Assembly (NCBI GenBank): GCA_028015205.1
Contig: JAPWFG010000018.1
Coordinates: 2,480,001-2,544,000 of the forward strand
Length of the DNA: 64,000 nt
DNA from: Mytilisepta virgata
Lineage: Eukaryota > Mollusca > Bivalvia > Mytilida > Mytilidae
Reading direction: 5' to 3'
Positions 37,501-46,190 of this stretch are shown here, piece by piece (position 1 is the first letter of the stretch; each line of letters starts with the position of its first letter). Position numbers and translations under genes: made by a program. The notes below the pieces were generated by a model. It searched no databases and had not been told where the DNA came from. It saw only the letters and a program-made list of their open reading frames with translations.

Positions 37501-39097
37501 GGAACTCCCGCATTACTTTTTTCTAATACCTTTTCATAGCATAATCGCTAGCACGTTTCCTACTAATCAAGTAATCACAGTACATGCTTCATGTAATCGT
37601 GAGATACTTGAACCATTTTTGTCTTTGATAACGGTGATACTTTTGTTCTGAAGAAAATACTTTTAAAACTCTTCAAACATAACTCACTTTGATCTTCAAT
37701 GGTTATTGTTGCCTTGTTTCAAAAAAGAAAACTCTATGACCGAATTTATTTACCTCAGTAATAGTTTGTGAGGATCATATTATGACAGAACAAATATGCT
37801 GTACTTCTACTGGAATCAACAACTGGCCCTATCATATATTTCGATACTTTTATTTACATGTAATTTTCGAAGCTTAGGGTGGCACCCCAACTGGAATTTA
37901 AAAAAGAAGTAATAACAGGAGTCCTAAAATTTGTCCTTTAACTCAACTTTGCATTCAAGTAAGAAACATTATTATGTTTGTTAGTTTTATCTCTGAAATT
38001 TTAAAGTTAAGAAACTAATGAAGTATATTTAGCAGTTCGATGCATAGCCTTAAGCTTTAACTTGAAACAAGCTACTGCAAAGTTTATCTTATAGGCAGCG
38101 TAATAGTAGAAATGGTATATGTCGTGGAACAGAACACACTTCTGAATATGAAAATACATCAAAAAGTTCCTATTATACAGGTAACTATAACAATTGGAAA
38201 TGATGTAGCTGACACACTTTACGAATCTTACTATAATTGGTAGCTAATTGCTTGTTAAATTGATCATACCACGCATACTTCATGTAAAAAAGTAATTTGT
38301 ATTATGACCTCAATTACCATGCATAAGAATAACTTCTGACTTGTAGCACTGACGAAACCATTTACAAATCAATATGATTTTTTGTGTATCCTTTGTTTGA
38401 ACAGTAAGTCTAAGTCAGTGAATGATGTCATTTGACAAACATTAGAAAAACAACTATATGGTAAATTTTATTACGGAAGAAACATAAATGTAGACCTCGA
38501 AAATTACACAAAATTACAAGAAAAAGTACTATAATATGGTTTCAAAGAGATGGCATGAATTTTATGGAGATGAAGATGATTTTAAGACAGTTCTCCCATT
38601 ATTGTCGGAAAAGTGACTATCCATATCTAAATAGATTGTCTGAACTTTTACAAAAAAATGATTTTACCTATTAATGTAAATAACAACATGAAGAATTATT
38701 TATAAATGAAAAACAAAAAACAAAACAAAACAAAGTGATTCCGTGTTCGTATCAACTGTAGGTGTCTCTTCCTTGAGAGAACAAAATATGACATCTCTTC
38801 CTTGTAATTTACCTTAAATATTCTTCTTACTTCCGGTATGTTTTAAACGTTAATATCTTTATTTTATATTCAGATCTTCAAAACATGAATATCGATGACA
38901 GACAAGAAACGGGCTATATAAATACTGGAGCATCTGAACATGTGTACGATGGCGTGCAGCCGCAGTCTGAGAATGGAATCGATACCAAACCAGAAGATAC
39001 AGCTTATACTAAACAAAATGATTCAAATGTTTATGAATCAATCGCTAATAAGAAAACAAAGTCTGACATGGTTATCTATCAAAATGAAACCTTATAA
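19399..39097 (+). CDS. Receptor-like transmembrane protein with fucolectin-type domain and six EGF-like repeats (5' end missing)
   Basis: Ten coding exons join in frame to 480 residues plus stop. Order: C-terminal part of a galactose-binding fucolectin/F5-8C-like domain, six EGF-like modules of about 44-48 residues, a short stalk, one transmembrane segment, and a cytoplasmic tail of about 105 residues. Introns are GT-AG. All junctions among the extracellular exons are phase 1, so modules could be gained or lost without frame change. The tail has YENT, YINT, VYDGV, AYTKQ, VYESI and IYQNE; three fit the YxN pattern bound by Grb2-type SH2 domains when phosphorylated. The closest known architecture is the MEGF10/Draper/SREC group of engulfment and scavenger receptors; recognition of microbial sugars or cell corpses is inference. 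The signal peptide and first half of the lectin-like domain were not found and may lie before the window. RNA data would settle the exon list. Confidence 0.8.
19585..22008 (+). other. Intron 1
   Basis: 2.4-kb GT-AG intron. It holds a diverged tandem repeat at about 20890-21490 and otherwise AT-rich sequence with no further exon recognised. Confidence 0.6.
20890..21490. repeat. Diverged tandem repeat in intron 1
   Basis: Three decayed units of roughly 150-200 bp share TGTGTCACATTTTT/TGTGTAACATTTTT, CCTTGACC/CTTTGACC and CAGTCCAGTGAC-like phrases. Probably related to the GACCT-bearing arrays elsewhere in the window. Confidence 0.5.
22009..22143 (+). CDS. Exon: EGF-like repeat 1
   Basis: 135 bp, phase 1-1. 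Acceptor AATTTCAG ends at 22008; donor GTATTA is at 22144. The peptide starts CHSGWYGKYC and ends GYTGTKCEK with eight cysteines in the laminin/MEGF-type spacing. Confidence 0.85.
22285..22425 (+). CDS. Exon: EGF-like repeat 2
   Basis: 141 bp, phase 1-1. Acceptor TATTTTCAG ends at 22284; donor GTATAC is at 22426. The peptide has CENGKYGSQC, then SPCDHVTGIC and CKPGWIGYNC. The intron before it is only 141 bases. Confidence 0.87.
22684..24115. mobile_element. Fold-back element with TTAGTCCGAA minisatellite ends
   Basis: The left end TGTATAATACGAAGAACC (22684) is inverted at the right end (GGTCTTCGTAGTATAGA, to 24115). Inside each end are short repeats: ATTAGTCC, TGGTCCGAA and relatives at 22700-22795, and their complements (TCGGACCAAT) at 24010-24095. 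The interior contains an old RT relic (23146-23490). It lies wholly in the 9.1-kb intron of the receptor gene. No transposase was recognised. Confidence 0.55.
23146..23490 (-). pseudogene. Second relic of the KFYGR-type retroelement
   Basis: On the minus strand a broken frame reads LYNFYGRLDELIGRHKGF then ISRMTS, aligned with the RT C-terminal motif, and continues into GSPYVTPGF, which matches the 3' tail of the other copies (TPGF followed by the end of the element). The upstream half is frameshifted. It is an antisense passenger in the intron. Confidence 0.65.
24236..24872. mobile_element. Non-autonomous element with perfect 14-bp terminal inverted repeats
   Basis: AACCGGGTTTTCCT (24236-24249) is exactly inverted at 24859-24872. 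The interior is made of three to four diverged units of about 190 bp that share AAGACCTAG, TAGGTTACCTC and AAGATGATGTGTC phrases plus GACCTTGAC. It has no coding frame. The short flank to about 24900 (ending AGCTCTCTTGTTTT) may belong to the element. No target duplication was established. Confidence 0.7.
24900..27130. repeat. Intronic stretch with diverged ~150-bp tandem units
   Basis: About 25300-26180 contains degenerate units marked by variants of GAGCTACAGAT (25743, 25899, 26043, 26129) and ACTGATCTTATTTTT. The remainder is AT-rich with no exon recognised. Confidence 0.45.
27131..28255 (-). pseudogene. APE-endonuclease region of a non-LTR retrotransposon (LINE relic)
   Basis: From right to left on the minus strand, WNINGYKNKG and IICLMETHCSLEDSL (28255-28037) match the first two motifs of an apurinic-type LINE endonuclease. 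VLSSRGKYLNDICIQSGLRI and NGSSVVDYCI (27746-27549) match its C-terminal motifs. A piece with DAAKSFLNQKGPRKQI (27352-27131) corresponds to the spacer before the RT. Frameshifts and stops separate the pieces and no RT follows, so the element is dead. It sits antisense in the receptor intron. Confidence 0.75.
28705..29110 (-). pseudogene. Possible ORF fragment of a retroelement, unrecognised
   Basis: An open frame of about 124 codons on the minus strand with ILKLAQHCEFAKMVLPLPF and a basic RGRQQGRGFK stretch. It lies upstream of, and in the same orientation as, the LINE endonuclease relic, so it could be the end of that element's ORF1 or of a separate element. No domain was identified. Confidence 0.25.
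29270..29760. repeat. Diverged tandem repeat
   Basis: GATCTCACGCCTAC occurs at about 29291 and again near 29457. AAGTT(C/T)GAATTTCAGTG with a following TACCATTATT block occurs near 29370 and 29695. The following AT/A-rich tract (about 29905-29935) could be an old retroelement tail. Confidence 0.45.
29940..30860. other. Intronic stretch, nothing recognised
   Basis: AT-rich sequence within the 9.1-kb intron. No EGF-like exon, RNA gene or repeat boundary was seen. Confidence 0.4.
30866..31215 (+). pseudogene. Third relic of the KFYGR-type retroelement (3' end)
   Basis: On the plus strand, LLKFHGRHQDLVEKYDKTV then SQMKMDL aligns with the RT C-terminus seen in the other copies. It is followed by the shared 3' untranslated tail, ending in a conserved TTCGAATATCCCTTTTGC-type block near 31150. 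It is 5'-truncated, as expected of target-primed reverse transcription. Confidence 0.7.
31511..31654 (+). CDS. Exon: EGF-like repeat 3
   Basis: 144 bp, phase 1-1. Acceptor AAATTTAG ends at 31510; donor GTAGGT is at 31655. The peptide begins CSSGKYGINCSESC, contains NLCDNEDGLC and ends with a CKPGWKFGPKC block. It is strikingly similar to repeats 5 and 6. A 9.1-kb intron full of transposon relics precedes it. Confidence 0.87.
31923..32054 (+). CDS. Exon: EGF-like repeat 4
   Basis: 132 bp, phase 1-1. Acceptor TTTTTGCACAG ends at 31922; donor GTAAAA is at 32055 (weaker consensus). The peptide has CNDTYYGLNCQDRC, GGPCNKSTGNC and GFEGTSC. Its nearest relative among the six is repeat 1. Confidence 0.85.
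33574..33921 (-). pseudogene. Reverse transcriptase relic, Penelope-like type
   Basis: On the minus strand the frame reads LGPSFECVFVGYLEEKMF, a stop, then CIDHVDN in place of the catalytic YIDD, then GDSSMELQTFIDFL, then HPSIKYTFSFSESKPLPFT. This is the motif order of RT palm blocks in Penelope-like elements (GPSxAxxFxGxxEE, YIDD, ELxxFIxFxxxxHPxIKFT). The catalytic site is lost and the frame broken, so it is inactive. Confidence 0.6.
33985..34228 (+). repeat. SINE-like 3' end (copy 1)
   Basis: Shares CCCTGCACGCTAA, TGTATTTTTCGAAAA, AATTATTGATATAG-like and GTCCTGAAGAAGCACG blocks, in order, with 47483-48400 and 51372-51592. It lies directly before EGF exon 5. Confidence 0.5.
34270..34413 (+). 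CDS. Exon: EGF-like repeat 5
   Basis: 144 bp, phase 1-1. Acceptor TTTTGTAG ends at 34269; donor GTAAGT is at 34414. The peptide begins CNVSYFGESCENKC and has NECDRWEGIC and HCKPGWLFEKKC. It has the same length as repeats 3 and 6, with potential N-glycosylation at NVS and NGT. Confidence 0.87.
34414..36736 (+). other. Intron between EGF repeats 5 and 6
   Basis: 2.3 kb, AT-rich. No further EGF exon, RNA gene or clear repeat was recognised. Confidence 0.5.
36737..36880 (+). CDS. Exon: EGF-like repeat 6
   Basis: 144 bp, phase 1-1. Acceptor GGTTTTAG ends at 36736; donor GTAAGA is at 36881. The peptide begins CSSGTYGRNCSESC, with GDLCDHVDGFC and TCKPGWKNSPKC. It is nearly a copy of repeat 3. Confidence 0.88.
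36881..37322 (+). other. Intron before the transmembrane exon
   Basis: 442-base GT-AG intron, AT-rich, with nothing else recognised. Confidence 0.6.
37323..37431 (+). CDS. Exon: juxtamembrane stalk and transmembrane segment
   Basis: 109 bp, phase 1 to 2. Acceptor CATTATAG ends at 37322; donor AAG/GTGGGT is at 37432. An acidic and serine-rich stalk (MTEDSDSSASIGTG) is followed by about 20 hydrophobic residues containing SLFVLIIILLSTMIYI. The next exon supplies basic residues (RQRN), the expected stop-transfer charge on the cytoplasmic side. Confidence 0.8.
37432..38094 (+). other. Intron between transmembrane and tail exons
   Basis: 663-base intron with nothing else recognised. A further 693-base intron (38181-38873) separates the two tail exons. 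Confidence 0.6.
38095..38180 (+). CDS. Exon: membrane-proximal cytoplasmic tail
   Basis: 86 bp, phase 2 to 1. Acceptor TCTTATAG ends at 38094; donor ACAG/GTAACT is at 38181. It encodes RQRNSRNGICRGTEHTSEYE followed by a serine-rich piece ending SYYT. The tyrosine in YENT is a possible YxN phosphotyrosine site. Confidence 0.75.
38874..39097 (+). CDS. Terminal exon: tyrosine-rich cytoplasmic tail
   Basis: Acceptor TATATTCAG ends at 38873. The frame runs 73 complete codons from phase 1 to TAA at 39095-39097. Tyrosine contexts are GYINT, VYDGV, AYTKQ, VYESI and IYQNE. The ATG at 38885 is internal, not a start. No NPxY motif and no paired YxxI/L (ITAM) are present, unlike Draper/CED-1. Confidence 0.8.
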
Positions 39098-39205
39098 AAA
39101 CATAGAGGGAACATGCATATTTTTATAAAACTGTCATAAATTTAATTTTATGTTTAACATTTTTAAATGAAATACATCTGAGTCAAGGTAACGTGCTCTT
39201 ACATT

Positions 39206-39211
39206 ATTAAA
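39206..39211 (+). promoter_or_regulatory. Candidate polyadenylation signal (ATTAAA)
   Basis: ATTAAA lies 109 bases after the receptor stop codon. An AATAAA near 39412 lies inside a retroelement tail and is an alternative. Neither can be confirmed without 3'-end data. Confidence 0.35.
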
Positions 39212-39287
39212 TTAGACTACTTTATAACTAATTTTCAAACTTTGATATAATTTTTCTTCTTTATTTTTCAACTACTGGTGTATAATT

Positions 39288-39500
39288 CCGGAGCACCTGG
39301 GTTCACTCCTGGTTTTTATATGAGTTCGTGTTTTTAATTGTTTTTTTTTAGTTTTCAATGTTTATTTGTTGTGCTTGTGGTTGTTCATTTGTCTTCCCGG
39401 GTTGGTCGGTCCAATAAATTACGTTTTTTTTTATTTGGTCCTTGGGTATATTTGTACTCTTTATACACGATTAGGTTCAGGTTAGTTAAAGAACGTCCCT
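39288..39500 (+). repeat. 3' tail of the KFYGR-type retroelement (fourth copy)
   Basis: Begins in GGAGCACCTGGGTTCACTCC, matching the reverse complement of 18610-18640 and 59318-59340, and continues with TTTTTAGTTTTCA and TGTGGTTGTTCATTTGTCTT. Only the untranslated end remains. It lies 190 bases beyond the receptor stop codon and could supply part of its 3' end. Confidence 0.65.
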
Positions 39501-40740
39501 TTTTACCATATGTGGTGTTTGATCAGAAAATCCAGAATGATGAAAGCGAGATACTGTGATAAGATGTAAACCAAGATCAGACAGATAAATATGACGCATG
39601 ACGTTTTAGTCTTTAGTAGCTATTTGGTATTTTATCTGTCTGTACTAAGTAAATACATGTAAGTAGCGCTATGTGCAACGTAGTGGTAATATCTTTTAAA
39701 ACCTATTTAAATAATTTTTTTTTACATTTAGTCTAAACTGCATTTATCCTAAAACCTGTCTTCCCACCGCTCCCCAAATTTAAAAGACTTCGTTTACCAA
39801 TGAATATAAGATTTCCGAAATAAATTATTTACGATTCTGTATTGTATACAAGTATACCATTAAAATTATAGCACTCATCAACTATATAACCTTAATAATA
39901 TTCACTTATTTGATTCGCCTCGCTTTGTAACAATATGTTTTTTGACAGGACTTGTTACCTAAAAATTGGCTAAGTAGTGAAAGAAATGTCAGACACAATG
40001 TTTAATGTTTAGTGTTTACCCCCCAGAACGGTACCTAGAAATCAGCTGCATAGAATTCAAAGACTCAAAGACACTCATCAGTGATGGAGTTAAAAAGAGT
40101 TATGGGTATACCCAAAAAAAAAAATACAAATTTATGATTTACATGATAGATATTTAAAAATATAGGACATTAAAAAGGAAGTTGAAAAAAGAATCTGTTG
40201 ATTTATTTATTGCATCACTGATTATTTAAACAAAACCAACAAAATCAGAGTCGCATTAAATAATTACAGACTACATTATAAAACAAGAATAAAATACTTT
40301 AAATTGATAAAATGGGGCAAGTTAACATTTTACATTTGTCGTGCACATTAATATTGTCCATAAATTTTATCTACGTATCAACTGACATATCCACATGCAT
40401 AATTACATGTATACAGAAATGGTTGTAAAAATGTATTTTACTACTTTCAAGGTGATCGCTGATTAGAATAAACTCACCCTTGCGGAAGATCAAGACACTC
40501 AGTTTTTCGCTATATTTATTTTTGTAGTTCTTTCATTTCCGTGTCCCTATCTTCTCGTATGTTTTTTATGCTGTAAACTATAATTTATTATACATTTAGA
40601 TTTTCCATCCTTTCGGTTTGGTTTTTTTGTGTTTCGGAAAATGTCTCAGAAATTCGTTGGGAGATAACATTGATATTATGTCATTTCATTCATCATATAC
40701 ACGTAACAGAGATGATCAAAAGTGTCATTTTCAACTAAAT
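39500..40740. other. Intergenic stretch, nothing recognised
   Basis: AT-rich DNA between the receptor gene and the duplicated block. Open frames here are short and show no domain. Confidence 0.4.
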
Positions 40741-42994
40741 TGAACAGTGTTTAATGAATGACTGCCTCTAATAAAGTTTTGCATTTATTTTAATATCCGA
40801 GGAATCCAATTTAAAAAAATATATAGGATTCTTAACCAATATTACCCTCTAAAATTATAGAATCCCTTTCCATAACATGTGGGTTATTATGACCAATATT
40901 TTCCTACAGGAATGACTCGGTTATGTTTTTTCACTTAGGTCCATTTCTCAGAAATCTATTAAAACAAGTGATTATGGTTATTCATTCTTTCAATAGAACA
41001 AAATCCATCAACATTGGAGTGATCATAACCTACATTGTATGCTTTAGTGCTTTGAATAAATTTATGCATTTAGGTTTATTATTGAAAAACCCTATCGGAA
41101 TGTATTCATTATGAAATAACTCATGGGGGCTGGGGAATTGAAAAAAAAATACACATGGGCTGGGCCCGTATATTTATATATGAAACACGAATATGAAGGT
41201 CCAGCCCATGTGTAAACGGCTTCAACTCTATAACCCTCACGAATTAGTTCTAGATAATAGTCGAATTATGTTATTCAAGAAATATTTAACATACTTATCG
41301 GCAACTGTCACGTCGTTCAAAAATCAAGATTACGCCCGGCCCAACATTGTCAAAATTGTTGCTCTACACAACTGTTGTGGTTTTATCGCAGGATTTCTAT
41401 GTAAAGACAAGCAACTTTGTGTGGAAAAGAATTCGCGTTAACACGAACACCTCTACCCGGATGAGCTAAAGGTGAAATTTTCAGGTAATAAATCGTTTAA
41501 ATGTTATTCATTAAGAAATAAGTCACGGGGGCCACAGAATTGAAGACAATTACAAATTGGAATATAAAACACGAATATGAAGGTCCAGCCCATGTGTAAA
41601 CCACTGCAACTCTATAACCCTCATGAATTATTTCTATTCTAATATGACAAATCCGCTAATTCTGTTTAGTTCAGTTGTCCTATATGTATCTGACATTGGT
41701 TTGGCCGTTCCATTTATATTGTGATGTAATTTGTCCTTTTAAAAGCATGTCTTGAATAAAACAGGTAATAAATCGTTGAAGGTGGTACCCAACACTACAG
41801 GGAGATAACTCTTAAAAATCACTAGAGCGTTTTAATTAAATTTAATAAGTAAAGAAAAATTAAGCTTCTCTATGATCAAAATTGATGTTTGCCAAACTGC
41901 TATATGATCAATGAAATTATTCCCGTGAAGTCTGAAATTCTATTTACCAAATAAAATCAACATTTATGTCAACAGGTCAAAGTAAATATTTCCTCAAAAT
42001 TTTATGAAAATTAAACAAGCCAAATTTATTTTAGTCAAGGTGTTGGGTACCATCTTAAATGATATTTCACCATTACACTCATGTTACGATGTAGTACATC
42101 ACAAGGCAGCTAAATTTGAGTCACCACGACAAACACTATATGATTAGATTATCTTGATTAATATTTTGTTTTGCATTGATAAAAAGAACCTATGATGTTT
42201 TTCGACTACAATCATCTTTTGTTCAAAGTAAATAGCCAACATATAAGTCCACATATGCTTCAGTGACTCCATAAAACATACCGGTTGTAAGAAACATAAT
42301 TTACGGTGGTTTCATTATTTTAAATGGGGTACAAATTAATGTAAGGAGAAAAAAAAATATCACGTCATAAACATTAATAAATAATATTCTATGTACAAGA
42401 AGACGGGACATACATGTCTTATAGACACGTAACCTCTAGTTGTGTTATATATGTCAATGTAATTTTTTATTGTTAATATATTTCGACTTGTTCCTTTGTC
42501 ACTGCATTTTTTCAGTTTATTTCCTTCTTTGACCTGATTCAGTATACTTTATATTCTATATTTTATCAAGGCTTAGTATGTACAAAAGAATTCAAAATGT
42601 TGTTTGTCTTTTTTGTTTAATATGCTGAAAATTTGAAATTATTATTTCGTTCCTTAATAATAAGATTAAGAAGAATTTTGTGGGTAAATATAAATTTTAA
42701 ATAATGTAATAATTATAGAAAAAAGGACAGCATTATATTGATTCATAAAGAGAAACATACTTTACAGTTTCCTTGTACTAAATACGTGCATATACTAATT
42801 ACTTATTAAAAATTGATTTATACTTTGAGGTTTTTATCAAGTGTCATACATTTTCTTCCATACCGAAATCATACGTTTTAAATTTTACTGCTATTATATC
42901 TATAGAATTAACATGCTTGTTCATATAAAAAGACGAATGACCCGGATAACAAAAATAAAAAAGACAACTAATGTAAAAACAACACATTCTTTAA
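40741..42994. repeat. Duplicated block, segment X, copy A
   Basis: Diverged from copy B (43684-45433) but colinear: the shared start is ACAGTGTTTAATG(A/C)ATGAC and the shared end is AGACAACTAA followed by AGAGGCTCC. Copy A has an additional internal duplication (41101-41480 against 41500-41770) and a MITE at 41781-42054. Near 40890-41080 it contains two decayed relatives of the 146-bp monomer (GTTATTATGACC and TTAGGTCCATTTCT). Confidence 0.8.
41781..42054. mobile_element. MITE, 274 bp, TTAA-type
   Basis: Terminal inverted repeats GGTGGTACCCAACAC and GTGTTGGGTACCATC (14 of 15 pairs). It is flanked by TGAA on the left and TTAA on the right. Copy B (44445-44460) and the internal duplicate at about 41485-41500 both show the unoccupied sequence ATCGTTTAAATG, so the original site was TTAA and one base has since mutated. 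TTAA target sites are characteristic of the piggyBac superfamily; no transposase is present. Confidence 0.8.
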
Positions 42995-43683
42995 CTAGAG
43001 GCTCCCAGGTGCCTGTATAGCTCATCTGGATTCAAATTTCCAATTAACAGCCATAAAAGCACACAAGAAATACAAATCTGTAGTACTGGAAATAATTCTG
43101 AAAGAGGAAATCTTAAAACCATGGCTGCCAATTCTGGTTCCAATTGTGCAAGTGCTTTCAGACAAGAAGATGTTTTTTTCGTGAATTTTTCCATACGGTC
43201 CTAAGTTCGCTGTGGCGGCAATCTCTGTTGACAGTTCGAGTCATCAGACTCAATTCTGAAAAAAGACCATCAAAAACCATTTCTGCCTATTTTGGTTCCA
43301 ATTGGCTCCATGGTTTCAGACAACAACACTTTTAAATTAATTTCCCCTAGGGTCCTATGTTAATCTTAGTTCGGCTATGGTAGCCTACTTGCTTTACATT
43401 CGGGATCCTCTGACAAAATTCTGAAAGAGAACCACCTAAAGACAATTCCTGCCGAGTATGGTTCCAATTGGCTCGGTAGTTTCAGAAAAAAAAAACATTT
43501 TTAATGAATCGTCCCAAAGGTTCCTATTGTTAACTAAGTTTGGATGTGGTGGGCATGTTAGTTGACATTCTGGTTCCTCGGACACAATTTTGAAAGAGAC
43601 CATTTCTGCCAAGTATGGTTCTAATAGGCTTAGTGGTTTTAACCAAGAAAATGTTTAATGAATTTCTCCATAGCGTCCTGTGT
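42995..43683. mobile_element. Non-autonomous element with ~165-bp internal repeats, copy A (3'-truncated)
   Basis: Begins AGAGGCTCCCAGGTGCCTGTA and AGCTCATCTGG. It contains about four units of roughly 165 bp, each with a TCTGAAAGAG(G/A) block, GGTTCCAATTGGCTC, TTTCAGA(C/A)AA and a GGTCCTATGTTAA block. It ends abruptly where segment X copy B begins. Confidence 0.7.
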
Positions 43684-45433
43684 TAAAATTTAACAGTGTT
43701 TAATGCATGACTGCCTCTTATAAAGTTTTGCATTTATTTTAATATCCGAGGAATCCAATTAAACAAATATGTAAGATTCTTAACCAATATTACCCTCTAA
43801 AATTATAGAATCCCTTTCCATAACATGTTGGTTATTATGACCAATATTTTCCCACAGGAATGACTCGGTTATGTTTTTTCATTTAGGTCCATTTCTCAAA
43901 AATCTGTTAAAACATCAAGTCATTATTGTTATTTATTCATCTTTCAATACAACAAAATCCATCAACATTGGAGTGATCATGACCTGCATTTTATGCTTTA
44001 GTGATTTGAATAAATTTATGAATTTAGGTTTATTATTGAAAAACCTATGAGAATGTATTCATTAAAAAATAATCCATAGAGGCTAGAGAATTGAAGAAAT
44101 TTATACATGGCATGGGCCCGTATATTCGAATATAAAAAAAAACAAATTTAAAGGTCCAGCCCATGTGTAAACGACTTCAACTCTATAACCTTATGAATTA
44201 TTTCTAGATAATAGTCGAATTGTGTTATTCAAGAAATATTTAACATACTTATCGGCAACCGTGACTTCGTTCAAAAATCAAGATGACGCCTGGTCAAACA
44301 TTGTCAAAATTGTTGCTCTACACAACTGCCGTGGTTTTATCGCATGATTTATCTGTACAGATAAGCAGCTATACGTGGAAAAATAGTTCGCGTTAACATG
44401 AACACCTCTACCCGGATGCACTAAAAGTGGATTTATCAGCTAATAAATCGTTTAAATGATATTTCGCAATTACACTCATATATCGATGTATTACATCACA
44501 GTGCAGCTAAGTTTGAGTCACCACAACAAACAATGTATGGTTTGATTACCTTGATTAATATTTTGTTTTGCATTGATAAAAAGAACCTATAATGTTTTTA
44601 GACTACAATCATCTTTAGTTCAAAGTAAATAGCCAACATACAAGTCCACATATGCTTCAGTGACTCCATAAAAATATACCAGTTTTAGGAAACATAATTT
44701 ACGGTGGTTTCATTATTTTTAATTGGGTCAAAATTAATGTAAGGAATGAAAGTTTAATATACTTGCATATTTATTTGAAATAATTTTTTAAAAAATCCCG
44801 TCATAAACATTGATAAATAATAGATGGGTGTTCTGTGTTCAAGAAGACGGGGCATACATGTCTTATAGACACGTAACCTATAGTTTTCTGATGTAATTTT
44901 CTATTGTTGATATATTTCGACTTGTTTCTTTGTCATTAGGTTTTTTTCAGTTTATTTCCTTCTTTGACCTGATTCAGTATACTTTATATTCTATATTTGA
45001 TCAAGGCATAGTATATACAAAAGAATTCATAATGTTGTTTGTCTTTTTTGTTTAATATGCGGAAAATTTGAAATTATTATTTATTCCTTAATAATAAGAT
45101 TAACAGCAATTTTGTGGGTAAATATAAATTTTAGATAATGGCATAACGATAGAAAAAAGGACAGCATTGTATTGATTCATAAAGACAAACATACTTTACA
45201 GCGTCCTTGTACTAAATACGTGCATATACTAATATTTACTTATTAAAAAGTGATTTATATTTTAAGTTTTTTATCAAGTGTCATAAATTTTCTTTTATAC
45301 CGAAATTATACTTTTTTTAAAATTTTACTGCTATTAAATCTACAGAATTAACATACTTGTACATATAAAAAAGACGAATTAACTGGACAACCAAAATAAA
45401 AAAGACAACTAAATGTAAAAACAACATATACTG
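43684..45433. repeat. Duplicated block, segment X, copy B
   Basis: Colinear with 40741-42994 but lacking the MITE and the extra internal duplication, so it represents the ancestral arrangement. It carries the same decayed 146-bp-type monomers near 43820-44010. Confidence 0.8.
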
Positions 45434-45434
45434 T

Positions 45435-46190
45435 AACAAGAGGCTCCTAGGGGTCTGTTTAGCTCACCTGGATTCAAATTGCCAATTCACAGCCATAAAG
45501 CACATAAGAAACACAAGTTTGTAATTTGTAATACTGGACTTAATTCTGAAAGAGGACAATCTAATAATTATGGGTGCCAGTTCTGGTTCCAATTGTCCAA
45601 GTGCTTTCAGACAAGAACATTTTGTTTTATGAAATTTTCCATACGGTCCTAAGTTCGGCTGTTAAACTAACTTCAGCTGTGGCGGCAATCTTGGCTGCCA
45701 AACGAGGTTATCAGACATAAATCAGACAGAGAACCAGATATAGACCATTTCTACAGTTTGATTCCAACCGGCCCTGTACTTTCAGACAAGGAGATTGTTT
45801 AATACATTTTAACATAGGGTCTTATGTGCCACTAACTTCTGCTGTGGCGGCCAACTCTGTTGACAGTCCGGGTCATCTCAATTCTGAAAGAGGACCACTT
45901 AACAACAATTTATGCCAAGTTTGCTTCAATCCGGCCCCGAAGTTCCACAGAAGAAGATTTAAAAAAAAGCATCCATCCTTTTTTCTGTGTCTGTTAACAG
46001 CAGCGATGTAGGTTGGAAGTCGGGAATGCCGGACATACGTTTCGACGAGTGCCACCTAAGGAACATTCCACCAAAGTTTGACCCCAATTTGCTGAATTGT
46101 AATTGTTGTCGGACGAAAGACGGACAGATGGACGGACGCAAAGTGATGACAACCGCTCACAATGCCTTTTGGGCCAGGTTAGCTTAACAT
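45435..46190. mobile_element. Non-autonomous element with ~165-bp internal repeats, copy B (full ends)
   Basis: Starts with AAGAGGCTCCTAGG and TTAGCTCACCTGG and ends with GGGCCAGGTTAGCTTAA, so the subterminal AGCTCACCTGG is nearly inverted at the far end. It has three internal units of about 165 bp. Just before the end is a GGACGGACGCAAAGTGATGA block. Ends of this kind recur widely in bivalve genomes, as I recall. No protein is encoded. Confidence 0.7.

Noticed and set aside
38095..39097. ITAM in the receptor tail
   Set aside because: Only VYESI fits YxxI/L; the other tyrosines have no I or L three residues on, so no pair at ITAM spacing exists.
45826..46187. Several overlapping 60-66-codon frames in both directions
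   Set aside because: They fall inside the 165-bp repeat units of a non-autonomous element, differ between copies and show no domain.
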